Part shown: positions 1-8,102 of the stretch, in pieces | How positions within the stretch are numbered: the first letter of the stretch is position 1 | Layout: each line of letters starts with the position of its first letter | Assembly (NCBI GenBank): GCA_046598525.1 | Contig: JBKJIJ010000027.1 | Coordinates: forward strand, 7,162 to 71,161 | From: Methylotenera_A sp046598525 | GTDB lineage: Bacteria; Pseudomonadota; Gammaproteobacteria; Burkholderiales; Methylophilaceae | Length of the DNA: 64,000 nt | Direction of reading: 5' to 3' | Translations under genes and position numbers: made by a program | The notes under the pieces: model-generated | Told to the model about the DNA's origin: nothing | Databases searched by the model: none | The model's input: the letters and a program-made list of their open reading frames with translations, nothing else

Positions 1-1400
1 GTTTGCGCCATCCACGCTTTGCCTGTCACTTCTAAAACCGCGTCTAATCGATTCGATGCCGTTTCATCAGGGCCAAAAAGTCTAAAGTTTTGATTGCTAT
101 GATTAAGCTGCATGACATCGCGCACAAATTGGCCTAAAACTTTAGTCGCCTCTGCCTGCACGCTGCCGGGCGTGGCAACCGCAACCGCATAATCATTCAT
201 ATTCGGCAATTTAAGCGCTTTTAAAATTTCACCACCATTAGCATGCGGATTAAGCCCCATGCGCAGGTGACCAGTAGGCGCAAGCGCGGCTAGCTCTGGC
301 TTTAGCTTGCCATTATCATCAAATAATTCTTGTGGTTTGTAGCTACTCAGCCAATCTTCAAGCAGCTTTACATGCTCTGGCGTTTTGGCGTCCCCCTTTT
401 TAAAGTTGGCAATCGGCACCTGATGCGCGCGCCAAGTGCCTTCGCTTTGCTTGCCATCCACCGTTTCTGGCCCTGTCCAGCCTTTTGGGCTGCACAATAC
501 AATCATTGGCCACAGTGGGCGTTCCATTTTTGTGTCGTCATTTGCTCTGGCATTTTGTTGAATAGCTTGTATTTCCTGCAACACAATATCAAGCGTGCTG
601 GCAAAGCTTTGGTGCATTTGCATGGCATCTACGTTATTTGGGTCATCGCTTTCTACAAAATAAGGCACATGGCCATAACCCAACATTAATTGGATTAATT
701 CAGCGCGGCTTATGCGCGATAAAACGGTGGGGTTGGCGATTTTAAAGCCATTTAAATGCAAAATTGGTATTACCGCACCATCTCGCGCCGGGTTTAAAAA
801 CTTGTTTGAATGCCAGCTGGCCGCCAGCGCACCTGTTTCGGCCTCACCATCGCCAATCACACAAGCCACAATTAAGCTGGGGTTATCAAACGCCGCGCCA
901 TAAGCATGCGCCAGTGAGTACCCAAGCTCACCACCTTCATGAATAGAGCCTGGCGTTTCAGGCGAAACATGGCTAGGAATGCCATAAGGCCAAGAAAATT
1001 GCTTAAATAAACGCTTTAAACCATCCACATTTTGTTCAATGGCAGGGTAGCGCTCTGTGTAAGAGCCTTCTAAGTAGGTATGCGCCACAATGCCGGGCCC
1101 GCCATGGCCTGGGCCAATAATATAAATCATGTTTAATTGGTGTTGTTTAATTAAACGATTTAAGTGCACATAAATAAAATTTAAGCCAGGCGTAGTGCCC
1201 CAATGCCCCAACAGGCGCGGCTTAATGTGGGCTAGGCTTAATTTATTTTTTAAAAGCGGATTATCTTGCAAATAAATTTGCCCAACCGATAAGTAATTAG
1301 CCGCGCGCCAATAAGCATGCATATTATTTAAAAGTTCGGCATTTAATACCGGCTTGGCGGCGGCTTCATCAGCTTGGGTATTGTTAATTGTGCGAGTCAT
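1..1400 (-). CDS. xfp: Phosphoketolase, N-terminal part (cut by window edge)
   Basis: Splits xylulose 5-phosphate (and often fructose 6-phosphate) with phosphate into acetyl phosphate and an aldose phosphate, using thiamine diphosphate in the cytosol. The frame is open from ATG at 1400 to the window edge, giving about 466 of the roughly 790 residues usual for the family. Clear family motifs are GHWGTTPGLNFIYVHLNR near residue 65, GPGHGGPG near 96, SHVSPETPGSIHEGGELG near 143 and the thiamine-diphosphate motif GDGEAETG near 183. The C-terminal domain lies outside the window. Substrate preference cannot be judged from this part. In a methylotroph it could turn sugar phosphates into acetyl phosphate without loss of carbon, but that role is inferred. 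Confidence 0.95.
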   Translation of the reverse strand, partial: MTRTINNTQADEAAAKPVLNAELLNNMHAYWRAANYLSVGQIYLQDNPLLKNKLSLAHIKPRLLGHWGTTPGLNFIYVHLNRLIKQHQLNMIYIIGPGHGGPGIVAHTYLEGSYTERYPAIEQNVDGLKRLFKQFSWPYGIPSHVSPETPGSIHEGGELGYSLAHAYGAAFDNPSLIVACVIGDGEAETGALAASWHSNKFLNPARDGAVIPILHLNGFKIANPTVLSRISRAELIQLMLGYGHVPYFVESDDPNNVDAMQMHQSFASTLDIVLQEIQAIQQNARANDDTKMERPLWPMIVLCSPKGWTGPETVDGKQSEGTWRAHQVPIANFKKGDAKTPEHVKLLEDWLSSYKPQELFDDNGKLKPELAALAPTGHLRMGLNPHANGGEILKALKLPNMNDYAVAVATPGSVQAEATKVLGQFVRDVMQLNHSNQNFRLFGPDETASNRLDAVLEVTGKAWMAQ

Positions 1401-1466
1401 TTTGGTCACTTTATGGTTAGGCTAATGGTCGATTAACCAGTATTGAATTAACCAAGAGTTGAGTTG

Positions 1467-1498
1467 AGCTTGTGTTGAAATAAGCTTGTGCTGAAATA
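1467..1498. repeat. 16-bp tandem duplication
   Basis: Two adjacent copies of AGCTTGTGTTGAAATA, differing at one base, lie between the lipoprotein stop and the phosphoketolase start. This is one of many tandem duplications of 15-17 bp in the window. Confidence 0.8.
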
Positions 1499-1511
1499 AT
1501 TTGGGGATAAG

Positions 1512-1781
1512 CTATTTGGCAGGCTTATCTGGCACGATATCCGCCGGCATATTCACAATTGGCGGCGGAATAATAATGGCTGGGTTGCCATTAGGGTTAA
1601 TGGGTTGGCCTTGAATACCTTCATCGCCCGATTGACTTTTATCGCGCTGAATACCTTCATCACCCGATTGGCCGGGATTGCTTTTTTGCAGGGTATCGCG
1701 CATTGAATCTGGCCTATTGCAAGCGCACAGACTCAATGCGGAAATTAGCAATAACGTTTTTAAATAAGGGTTAAGAAACAT
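1512..1781 (-). CDS. Small lipoprotein with internal repeat
   Basis: An 89-residue protein with a short hydrophobic signal and a lipobox ending LSLCAC, so it is probably a lipid-anchored envelope protein. The mature part is hydrophilic. It holds a direct repeat of QSGDEGIQ (12-residue period, 36 bp in the DNA), then a Pro/Ile-rich stretch (NPAIIIPPPIVNMP). I do not recognise a family. Its start overlaps the end of the upstream general-stress protein gene by 11 bp, which suggests translational coupling. The in-frame repeat has the same character as other tandem duplications in this window. Confidence 0.7.
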   Translation of the reverse strand: MFLNPYLKTLLLISALSLCACNRPDSMRDTLQKSNPGQSGDEGIQRDKSQSGDEGIQGQPINPNGNPAIIIPPPIVNMPADIVPDKPAK

Positions 1782-2265
1782 TTAAATTGCCATGCTCACC
1801 CATACCAATGGGCGTGGCAGCTGCAACTGATGCCATCATTGCTAAAAAGCGCACCATTTTACTATTCGGTGCATCCCAATATTCGGCAATTTTTGGCACA
1901 AATTTTAATGCGGCTAAATTGCTAGTCTCAACTCCATCCGGAAACCAAGGCCGTGCAAACACTGTCCATAAACGTTCAATGCGTTCACGGTCTTTAATTA
2001 TTTCGCCATGGCCAGATACCGATACATACGTGCCTTGCGATTCATTTGAAAACGAACAATTCATCAACTGTAAATGCTGTACTTTTGCCGAATTAGCATC
2101 GGTTAAAAACCAAATTGCGCCCTCTTCGCACATTTCTTGTGGCGACATTGGCTTTGAAATCATCACATACTCTTCATCTAAAGAAGTCAACATACATACC
2201 CGCATATCAGCCAGTAATTCGCCTAACTTCTCAAGCTCTTCTGTTTTTTGCAATTCTATTTTCAT
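1771..2265 (-). CDS. General stress protein 26-type FMN-binding split-barrel protein
   Basis: A 164-residue protein of the pyridoxamine 5'-phosphate oxidase-like split-barrel superfamily, close to bacterial general stress protein 26. Recognisable segments are MRVCMLTSLDEEYVMISKPM (first strands), EGAIWFLTDANSAKVQHL, and the C-terminal WFPDGV...KFVPKIAEYWDAPNSKMVRF, typical of the family. Such proteins bind FMN or FAD and have ill-defined roles in stress. It is cytosolic, with no signal peptide. It overlaps the downstream lipoprotein gene, so the two are probably co-transcribed. A stress role fits the catalase-fold and superoxide dismutase genes nearby, but no copy of the local palindrome was seen directly upstream. 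Confidence 0.85.
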   Translation of the reverse strand: MKIELQKTEELEKLGELLADMRVCMLTSLDEEYVMISKPMSPQEMCEEGAIWFLTDANSAKVQHLQLMNCSFSNESQGTYVSVSGHGEIIKDRERIERLWTVFARPWFPDGVETSNLAALKFVPKIAEYWDAPNSKMVRFLAMMASVAAATPIGMGEHGNLNVS

Positions 2266-2349
2266 CTTATCTATTTCCTCTAAAATTTAACAAATTCTTA
2301 TTATTAATAAGTAAAACAAGCGTTTTAAGATAACGGTTAAACGATTGTT

Positions 2350-3459
2350 TTAAATTGGAAAATTCTGCAAATTAGCAGGTTCAATCATCGATATTTTGTT
2401 GTGTTCTGCGCGAAATTTAGCCGACATTTCATACGCCATTTTGCGCACCCGGATAATCGATCCAATTGGCCTGTGGGCTTCAATGCCGTGCCATGGGCTA
2501 AATGACATTTCGTCATCCACCGCTCTACTTCGTGCGTCAGACCAAGCTTGTTGCGGCTTGGCGGTAATATGCGCTACTGCCACATAAGGGCTTAAATCTT
2601 CTGGCCATACCACAGAGGCATCTTCAATCGGCATGGTTTGCAAATCGGTGCAAAGTTGCACGCGTAGCTCCCATTGCGCGGTGTTGCTGGCAAAAAAATC
2701 CACCACCGCTTCACGCAAACCGTTGGGTTTATCGGTTAAATCCACAGGCGCGTTTTTAAGCTGGATTAGTGAATTAGATAATGGCGCGATTGAAATTTTG
2801 GCCATGTAATCGCCATACATAATGGGCACTTGGCTAAAATAGGTTTCGCCTAACACATTGGTTTCGGGGTGGCCGCCAATGGCTTTAATAGTGGCGCTTT
2901 CGCCGCCAACAGCCTCAATCAATTTTTCGGTGCCTTGTAAAACGGTAGATAGCACTTTTTTAAGTGCAGGCGCTTTGTCGGTTGTGGCGGCTAATAATTT
3001 AAGTTTAGATAAAAACTGGCGTGGCCCAGAAGTTAAAAAGGCATGCCCATTTACCAATACAAAATCTTGCGTAACAGCGGTTTCGGTGCCCATTAAGCGT
3101 TCGCCTTCAACGCCAACTACTTTTACCGCAAAGCCGCGCGGTGTCGATACATTGTCATCCAACATATCACCCGGAATAGTAGAAATGCGCATCACCACTG
3201 GGTAATTGGCCCTTTTGGCAAATATGCCTTGTGCTAAATAGGCGGGTAAACCATCTAATACTTGCAACTCACCAATTAATAAGCCATGGCTTTTGGCATG
3301 CACACTGCGCGTGGCATGGCCAGAATGCTCAAGTGTAGTTTCAGAAATGCCACGTAAGGATGTGGCTAAATTTTCGCGGGTTTGCGCTTCTTCTTCCTCT
3401 GGCACTTCGTAATCGGAACGATAAAAAAGTGGTAAAAATTGAGGGCTTAATGTATTCAT
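2350..3459 (-). CDS. Catalase-fold heme protein (catalase family, short form)
   Basis: A 369-residue protein of the short catalase-like family, smaller than classical catalases. Near the N-terminus it has a His in AKSHGLLIGEL at the place of the distal heme His, followed by NYPVVMRISTIPGD, which matches the catalase core. Near the C-terminus, RVRKMAYEMSAKFRAEHN resembles the proximal heme-Tyr helix (R-x3-Y). There is no signal peptide. Family members act as catalase, peroxidase or related heme peroxygenase-type enzymes, so the exact reaction is uncertain. A 16-bp palindrome (3661-3676) lies about 200 bp upstream and a half-site lies at about 3555-3570, which would tie it to the local stress regulon. 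Confidence 0.88.
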   Translation of the reverse strand: MNTLSPQFLPLFYRSDYEVPEEEEAQTRENLATSLRGISETTLEHSGHATRSVHAKSHGLLIGELQVLDGLPAYLAQGIFAKRANYPVVMRISTIPGDMLDDNVSTPRGFAVKVVGVEGERLMGTETAVTQDFVLVNGHAFLTSGPRQFLSKLKLLAATTDKAPALKKVLSTVLQGTEKLIEAVGGESATIKAIGGHPETNVLGETYFSQVPIMYGDYMAKISIAPLSNSLIQLKNAPVDLTDKPNGLREAVVDFFASNTAQWELRVQLCTDLQTMPIEDASVVWPEDLSPYVAVAHITAKPQQAWSDARSRAVDDEMSFSPWHGIEAHRPIGSIIRVRKMAYEMSAKFRAEHNKISMIEPANLQNFPI

Positions 3460-3660
3460 TTTAACAAGTCCTTAAATATGCTTAAAAAGCGGTCAAAGTA
3501 TTGATATTTATAAGGATTTTTATATTTTTTATTGTGTTAAAAACAGCTATACAATGTGCGTTATTGGTTCCTGAAATAAATTACAAGCAACGGATTTATA
3601 CCAATTTAATTTGCTTTATAACCATTTGGAATAAGCATGCGATATTAACGATTTAACGTC

Positions 3661-3676
3661 TGTGTGGTAGCGCACA
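3661..3676. promoter_or_regulatory. Crp/Fnr-type palindrome, site 1
   Basis: TGTGTG-GTAG-CGCACA: one arm mismatch, 4-bp centre. It lies between the catalase-fold gene and the EF-hand gene, about 200 bp before the former. Confidence 0.6.
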
Positions 3677-3894
3677 CAAGCGGTAATAATGTCAATTTTC
3701 ACTATTTACCGCTGTGTTCAATACCAACAATCTAAGCTTAAAATCCAAGATTTAAATCCAAGCTTAAAATCCATTCTTATATCCATCCTTACGTACATTT
3801 TAGCCGCCTAAAAAGGCCTATATTAATCAATACAACTTTGCAAAAATGCGGCCAAATTCAATCTAAATAATCACAAAAATTTAATTAACAACAA

Positions 3895-3910
3895 CGTTCG
3901 CTTACGTACA
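3895..3910. promoter_or_regulatory. Crp/Fnr-type palindrome, site 2
   Basis: CGTTCG-CTTA-CGTACA followed by GAC. The right arm is perfect and the left arm is degenerate at its first base. It lies about 80 bp before the EF-hand gene. Confidence 0.6.
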
Positions 3911-3990
3911 GACGCCCATTTTTGTGCGTCCTAACATGAATTTGTCATTCTGACTGCACGACTTATTTTTGATTATTTAAAGGATTTAAC

Positions 3991-4437
3991 ATGAACAAAT
4001 TGATTAAAAGCGCCTTAAGCAGCGCCATTGCGACAACTTTTTTAATGGGCGCGCTCACAGCTAATGCGGCCACCACCACTGAAAATAAAGATGATGGCAG
4101 TGCGCTTGGTACATCGGCCACGCCACAAATTAAACAGCAAGATAAACGAATGGATAAAAAAGCAACGACTAAAACAATGAAGAAAAATACTTCACACAAA
4201 AGTAATAGCGAAATGAAAATGATGGATACCGACAATAACGGCATGGTTTCAAGAGATGAATACATGAAACACCATGAAACAAGCTATGGCAATATGGAAC
4301 AAACAGAAGGCGGCGTGAGCTACAAAAGCTCTATGAACAATAAGCCGATTGGCACAACCACTGGCGTTAGCAAAAATGGCAGCGTAGATATCACCAAAGA
4401 AGGCCCTGTTGATGGAACCACATACGGTACTAATTAA
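3991..4437 (+). CDS. Secreted EF-hand protein
   Basis: A 148-residue exported protein. A classic signal peptide (KSALSSAIATTFLMGALTAN followed by Ala) ends near residue 26. The mature protein is Lys/Thr-rich and low in complexity. It has one canonical EF-hand loop near residue 78, DTDNNGMVSRDE, with Asp/Asp/Asn ligands, Gly at position 6 and Glu at position 12, so calcium binding is likely. The C-terminal part (NKPIGTTTGVSKNGSVDITKEGPVDGTTYG) is unassigned. AAAGGA about 8 bp before the ATG supports the start. A regulatory palindrome lies about 80 bp upstream. Its function is unknown; a periplasmic calcium-binding stress protein is an inference from context. Confidence 0.85.
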   Translation: MNKLIKSALSSAIATTFLMGALTANAATTTENKDDGSALGTSATPQIKQQDKRMDKKATTKTMKKNTSHKSNSEMKMMDTDNNGMVSRDEYMKHHETSYGNMEQTEGGVSYKSSMNNKPIGTTTGVSKNGSVDITKEGPVDGTTYGTN

Positions 4438-4496
4438 TTGGCTTGGGTGATAACAACTGGCTAATTAGATTAGCTGTTGGCTTAGCTTGTCAGGCA

Positions 4497-4526
4497 ATTT
4501 AGACGTTTAGTATTTAGGCGTTTAAT
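4497..4526. repeat. 15-bp tandem duplication
   Basis: ATTTAGACGTTTAGT is followed directly by ATTTAGGCGTTTAAT (two differences), downstream of the EF-hand gene. Confidence 0.7.
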
Positions 4527-4773
4527 GGTGTCTGTCAGGCTATTTTTTTTATAGATTAAGTAAGCGATTCACAAAAAGACAAACCATTTTATTTTTAATG
4601 TTCCAAAAATAAAATGGCTGTATAGATATTTGCTCAATTGATTGGGCTTCTTGGTATTTAAAGATACATACGCAAAACTCCTAAAATGATTTGAAAAATC
4701 TGCTTATTGCTACGCGGTAAAACGCAGTAATAAAATCATTAATATCAGTTTTAAACATAGCGCTCATACTGTC

Positions 4774-4789
4774 TGTACGCCGCCGTACA
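4774..4789. promoter_or_regulatory. Crp/Fnr-type palindrome, site 3
   Basis: TGTACG-CCGC-CGTACA, perfect 6-bp arms, preceded by GTC. It lies about 95 bp before the first Crp/Fnr gene. Confidence 0.75.
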
Positions 4790-4813
4790 TAAATGAAAAT
4801 AAAACTGCCTATA

Positions 4814-4829
4814 TGTTACACAGCGCACA
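4814..4829. promoter_or_regulatory. Crp/Fnr-type palindrome, weak site 4
   Basis: TGTTAC-ACAG-CGCACA. The right arm fits and the left arm has two mismatches. It is 40 bp downstream of site 3 (about four helical turns) and 55 bp before the regulator gene. Confidence 0.4.
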
Positions 4830-4883
4830 TAACTGCATTTGTAAAGGCCTATAATAAAAATGAATATTTCCGAATAAATCGTC

Positions 4884-5609
4884 ATGACTATTTTGTCAAA
4901 CCCCCGCCAAAATCATCTACTAGATGCCCTACTCGCTACCGAGTACGATAGGCTGTTTCCAAACTTGGATCTAGTAAAGCTGGCCTTGGGCGAAGTTTTG
5001 TACGAATCGGGCGAACAATTGCATCATGTGTATTTTCCCACCACGGCGATTATTTCATTGCTGTATGTGATGGAAAACGGCGCATCGGCCGAAATTGCCA
5101 TTGTGGGTAATGAAGGCATTTTGGGTATATCACTTTTTATGGGCGGCGAAACCACGCCAAGCCGTGCGGTGGTGCAAAGTGCAGGCTTTGGTTATCGTCT
5201 AAAATCCAGTTTAATTAAATCTGAATTTAATCGTGCCGGCCCAGTGCAGCGCTTGTTGTTGCGCTACACGCAAGCATTAATCACGCAAATGGCGCAAACG
5301 GCGGTGTGCAATCGGCACCACACGGTAGAGCAGCAATTGTGCCGCTGGCTATTATTAAGTTTAGATAGATTAGCCAGTAATGAGTTAAGCATGACGCAAG
5401 AATTAATCGCCAATATGCTTGGCGTGCGCCGCGAAGGCGTAACCGAAGCCGCCAGTAAGCTACAAAAAGCCGGCTTAATTAAATACACACGCGGCAAAAT
5501 AACCGTGATTGATCGGCCAAAACTAGAGTTGCGTTGCTGCGAATGTTATGAAGTAGTGAAATTAGAATTCAATCGTTTATTGCCATCGCTGCATGGCATT
5601 GCCAAATAA
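4884..5609 (+). CDS. Crp/Fnr family transcriptional regulator (paralogue 1)
   Basis: A 241-residue protein with an N-terminal cyclic-nucleotide-binding-type beta-roll (LALGEVLYESGEQLHHVYFP, then AEIAIVGNEGILGISLFMGG) and a C-terminal winged helix (MTQELIANMLGVRREGVTEA). The nucleotide pocket Arg-Ala signature of true Crp is not obvious, and there is no N-terminal Cys cluster as in Fnr, so the signal is unknown. A C-terminal CCECYE motif is shared in form with paralogue 2 (CVCYE at its C-terminus) and could sense redox state. Palindromes at 4774 and 4814 lie just upstream, consistent with autoregulation. Recognition-helix residues RRxGVTxAAxxLQ are the same in both paralogues, so they may bind the same operator. 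Confidence 0.9.
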   Translation: MTILSNPRQNHLLDALLATEYDRLFPNLDLVKLALGEVLYESGEQLHHVYFPTTAIISLLYVMENGASAEIAIVGNEGILGISLFMGGETTPSRAVVQSAGFGYRLKSSLIKSEFNRAGPVQRLLLRYTQALITQMAQTAVCNRHHTVEQQLCRWLLLSLDRLASNELSMTQELIANMLGVRREGVTEAASKLQKAGLIKYTRGKITVIDRPKLELRCCECYEVVKLEFNRLLPSLHGIAK

Positions 5610-5721
5610 TTGACTTTTAAACTGTAGATTTACTGGAGTTTATTTTCAACGCTTGAGGCTTTAGCAACACTTTCTATCAAAAGATTCACCCAATTTATTT
5701 TTAACAAAATTTTACTTTCTA

Positions 5722-5737
5722 TGTGCGTTAATGCACA
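5722..5737. promoter_or_regulatory. Crp/Fnr-type palindrome, site 5
   Basis: TGTGCG-TTAA-TGCACA followed by GAC. It lies 25-40 bp before the first possible start of the GGDEF/EAL gene. Confidence 0.65.
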
Positions 5738-5761
5738 GACTGCTTTTGATGCCTGCGGATA

Positions 5762-7624
5762 ATGAATTTACGAGGCAGTCATTCGACTAGCCAACGAAAG
5801 CAAACCTACATGGATAATCTGGTAAAAAAAATAGTGGGGAAAGTAACGAATTCCAGAATATTTGCAGAAGATAACGCGGTTTTTAGCACTATCAAGCTCA
5901 AAAGTGCCATTCGCAACAAAATCATCCGAAAAAACCCATTTGTAGCCGAAGAAAACAGTGCACAAATTGCGCTTAATTCGATTAGTGATGCGGTTTTTTA
6001 TACCGATATTTTAGGCAATGTTAACTATTTAAACAGCGCCGCCGAAAAGCTAACCGGCTGGACCAGCAAAGCTGCTTACGGCCGCCCCAGTAGCCAAGTG
6101 TTTAATATTGTTAATGGCACTACGCACCAAACTTCAAAGAATCCTGTGTTATTAGTGCTTGAATCGGATAAGCCTACTGGCTTAGCGGCCGATACAGTTT
6201 TAATTAAGCGCGATGGCACCGAAGTTTCAATTGAAGATTCCTGCTCACCCATTCACAATGAACAAGGCCAGCTAACTGGCGTTGTAGTGGTATTTCATGA
6301 TGTGAGTGCGACCAAAGCCATGTCAATGAAAATGGCGCATTTAGCACAGCACGATTTTTTAACCAATTTGCCAAACCGCGTTTTGTTAAATGACCGCATT
6401 GCACAAGCCATTGCCAGCGCTAACCGCAACGATAATAAAGTAGCCTTGCTTTTTTTAGATTTAGATAATTTTAAGCATATTAATGATTCACTAGGCCACG
6501 CCACTGGCGACAAGCTATTGCAAGCGGTTTCTAAACGATTAAGCGATAGCGTGCGCAACGCCGATACAGTAAGCAGGCAAGGCGGCGATGAATTTATTCT
6601 GCTATTGGCCGATATTAAACACGAACAAGATGCGGCGCTAAGCGCCCAAAAAATATTAGATGAGCTGAAATTGCCTTATTTAATCAATAAATGTAATTTG
6701 CATATTTCAACCAGCATTGGCATTAGCGTATACCCAAACGATGGCTTGGACGCGGAAACGCTGATTAAAAGTGCTGACACCGCCATGTATTACGCCAAAG
6801 ACAAAGGCCGCGCCAATTACCAGTTTTTTAAAGCCGAAATGAACACGCGCGTGGTACAGCGCTTAATGATTGAAGCGCATTTGCGCGTGGCGGTAGAAAA
6901 GCAGCAATTTTTTCTGCATTACCAACCCAAAATTAATTTAAAATCGAAAAAAATTACCGGTGTTGAGGTGTTAATCCGCTGGAAACACGATGAATGGGGC
7001 GATATTGCGCCTAAAAAATTCATCAATATTGCTGAAGATTCTGGCTTAATTGTGCCAATTGGCAAATGGGTATTATCTGAGGCCTGTAAACAAGCCAAAA
7101 TATGGCTTGATGACGGCCTGCAAACGCTGAATATTGCGGTTAATATTTCGGCCAAAGAGTTTTTACAGAAAGATTTTGTGAATGGCGTGCGCGCTATATT
7201 GCATGAAACACAATTACCAGCCGGCTGTTTAGAGCTAGAAATTACCGAAACAGTGTTAATGCGAGATGTGCTAACCAGCAAAGAGATTTTACAGCAGCTT
7301 AAAGAGCTTGGCGTGCAGTTGGCGGTGGATGATTTTGGTACTGGTTTTTCTAGCTTAAGTTATCTAAAACAGTTTCCAATCGATGTGCTTAAAATTGATC
7401 AATCGTTTATTAACGATATTGAATCGGTGCTGGATGATGGCACGATTGTGAATGCGATTATTTGCATGGGCAACAGCCTGGATTTAAAAGTGGTGGCTGA
7501 AGGTATTGAAAATCAGAATCAGCTGGATTTTTTGAATAAACACCACTGCGAAGAAGGCCAAGGCTACCTGTTTAGCCCCGCCATTAATGCCGACCAATTG
7601 GCATTAATGCTGCAAGATAAATAA
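5762..7624 (+). CDS. PAS-GGDEF-EAL cyclic-di-GMP protein
   Basis: A 620-residue cytosolic protein with a PAS domain (about residues 66-185), a diguanylate cyclase domain and a phosphodiesterase domain. The cyclase signature GGDEF is intact near 274 and is preceded by an inhibitory-site RxxD (RNAD, 265-268). The EAL domain has EVL in place of EAL but keeps the usual catalytic segments: EITETVLM, DDFGTGFSSLSYL, LKIDQSFI, EGIEN and EEGQGYLF. Both activities are therefore possible. No transmembrane segment is seen. An alternative start at Met17 (5810) is equally likely, because neither ATG has a clear ribosome site. A regulatory palindrome just upstream ties it to the neighbouring Crp/Fnr genes. 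Confidence 0.93.
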   Translation: MNLRGSHSTSQRKQTYMDNLVKKIVGKVTNSRIFAEDNAVFSTIKLKSAIRNKIIRKNPFVAEENSAQIALNSISDAVFYTDILGNVNYLNSAAEKLTGWTSKAAYGRPSSQVFNIVNGTTHQTSKNPVLLVLESDKPTGLAADTVLIKRDGTEVSIEDSCSPIHNEQGQLTGVVVVFHDVSATKAMSMKMAHLAQHDFLTNLPNRVLLNDRIAQAIASANRNDNKVALLFLDLDNFKHINDSLGHATGDKLLQAVSKRLSDSVRNADTVSRQGGDEFILLLADIKHEQDAALSAQKILDELKLPYLINKCNLHISTSIGISVYPNDGLDAETLIKSADTAMYYAKDKGRANYQFFKAEMNTRVVQRLMIEAHLRVAVEKQQFFLHYQPKINLKSKKITGVEVLIRWKHDEWGDIAPKKFINIAEDSGLIVPIGKWVLSEACKQAKIWLDDGLQTLNIAVNISAKEFLQKDFVNGVRAILHETQLPAGCLELEITETVLMRDVLTSKEILQQLKELGVQLAVDDFGTGFSSLSYLKQFPIDVLKIDQSFINDIESVLDDGTIVNAIICMGNSLDLKVVAEGIENQNQLDFLNKHHCEEGQGYLFSPAINADQLALMLQDK

Positions 7625-7700
7625 ATAAAATACTATTTAATCAATTGGTTAGTTGATTTTATTAATGCGGTTTATTAGTTAAAACTTAATTATTTCTTCA

Positions 7701-7898
7701 TTACTGTTTAGCTTGCCAATCCGATAATTGATTTTCGGCTTCTTCAAAATTAATGCCATACATCACTTGAATTTTACCTGCTAGGTGGTCACGCTTACCT
7801 GCGATTGAATCCAGCTGTTCATCGGTTATTTTTTCCCAATTCAGCCTGATATCGCTTTTATAATTACTCCAATTACCTTCTATTTTGTCCCAGTTCAT
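7701..7898 (-). CDS. CsbD family stress protein
   Basis: A 65-residue protein of the CsbD family, small stress-induced proteins of unknown biochemical role. It begins MNWDKIEGNWSNYKSDIRLN, continues with the family core WEKITDEQLDSIAGKRDHLAG, and ends in the usual Tyr/Glu-rich segment. I chose the ATG at 7898 over one at 7958 because GGAAAG lies at the right distance before it and because CsbD proteins start with this segment. A palindrome at 7992-8007 lies about 95 bp upstream. CsbD genes are often stress-controlled, which supports the regulon idea. Confidence 0.92.
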   Translation of the reverse strand: MNWDKIEGNWSNYKSDIRLNWEKITDEQLDSIAGKRDHLAGKIQVMYGINFEEAENQLSDWQAKQ

Positions 7899-7991
7899 GG
7901 CTGCTTTCCTTTCAAGTAATGGCTGTATTATTTGCCTTGTTATTGTTGATGAAGTCACCTGCTAAGATTGAATCTTGCGTCAAAAAGCGTC

Positions 7992-8007
7992 TGTGCGTTA
8001 ACACACT
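7992..8007. promoter_or_regulatory. Crp/Fnr-type palindrome, site 6
   Basis: TGTGCG-TTAA-CACACT preceded by GTC. The left arm is perfect and the right arm matches 4 of 6. It lies upstream of csbD. Confidence 0.5.
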
Positions 8008-8023
8008 TAGGGGCTAATTTTTA

Positions 8024-8087
8024 GCTGGGTTTGCGATTCGCTGGTTTTGTAAATAACTGGTTTTGTAATTAGCTGGCTTTGTAATTA
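8024..8087. repeat. Four tandem 16-bp repeats
   Basis: Four contiguous units of the form GCTGGTTTTGTAAATA lie at 8024-8039, 8040-8055, 8056-8071 and 8072-8087, just downstream of the superoxide dismutase stop. The first unit is the most diverged. There are no unique spacers, so it is not a CRISPR array. Confidence 0.85.
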
Positions 8088-8102
8088 AATTGTGCCTAAA
8101 AA

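Larger units (their letters stand above)
3460..3990. other. 531-bp spacer with two regulatory palindromes
   Basis: No credible gene is present. The spacer separates the divergent catalase-fold and EF-hand genes. It holds palindromes at 3661-3676 and 3895-3910, a half-site (TGTGCG) at 3555, and a 14-bp direct repeat AAGCTTAAAATCCA at 3734-3747 and 3760-3773. Confidence 0.7.
4438..4883. other. 446-bp spacer before the first Crp/Fnr gene
   Basis: No credible gene is present. It holds a 15-bp tandem duplication (4497-4526) and two copies of the regulatory palindrome (4774-4789 and the weaker 4814-4829) upstream of the regulator gene, an arrangement expected for autoregulation. Confidence 0.65.

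Noticed and set aside
330..946. Plus-strand open frames over the phosphoketolase gene
   Set aside because: They run opposite to a clear phosphoketolase, have no family resemblance and lack ribosome sites.
1787..2333. Plus-strand open frames opposite the general-stress gene
   Set aside because: Antisense to a recognised FMN split-barrel gene; low-complexity translation without motifs.
3963..4265. Minus-strand frame across the EF-hand gene
   Set aside because: Hydrophobic translation arises from the complement of Lys/Thr-rich codons; the plus strand has a signal peptide and EF-hand.
7639..7663. Possible terminator between the GGDEF/EAL and csbD genes
   Set aside because: Stem is only 6 bp (AATCAA/TTGATT) and AT-only apart from one pair; too weak to list.
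8024..8087. Possible CRISPR array
   Set aside because: Units are 16 bp and directly adjacent, with no unique spacers and no cas genes.
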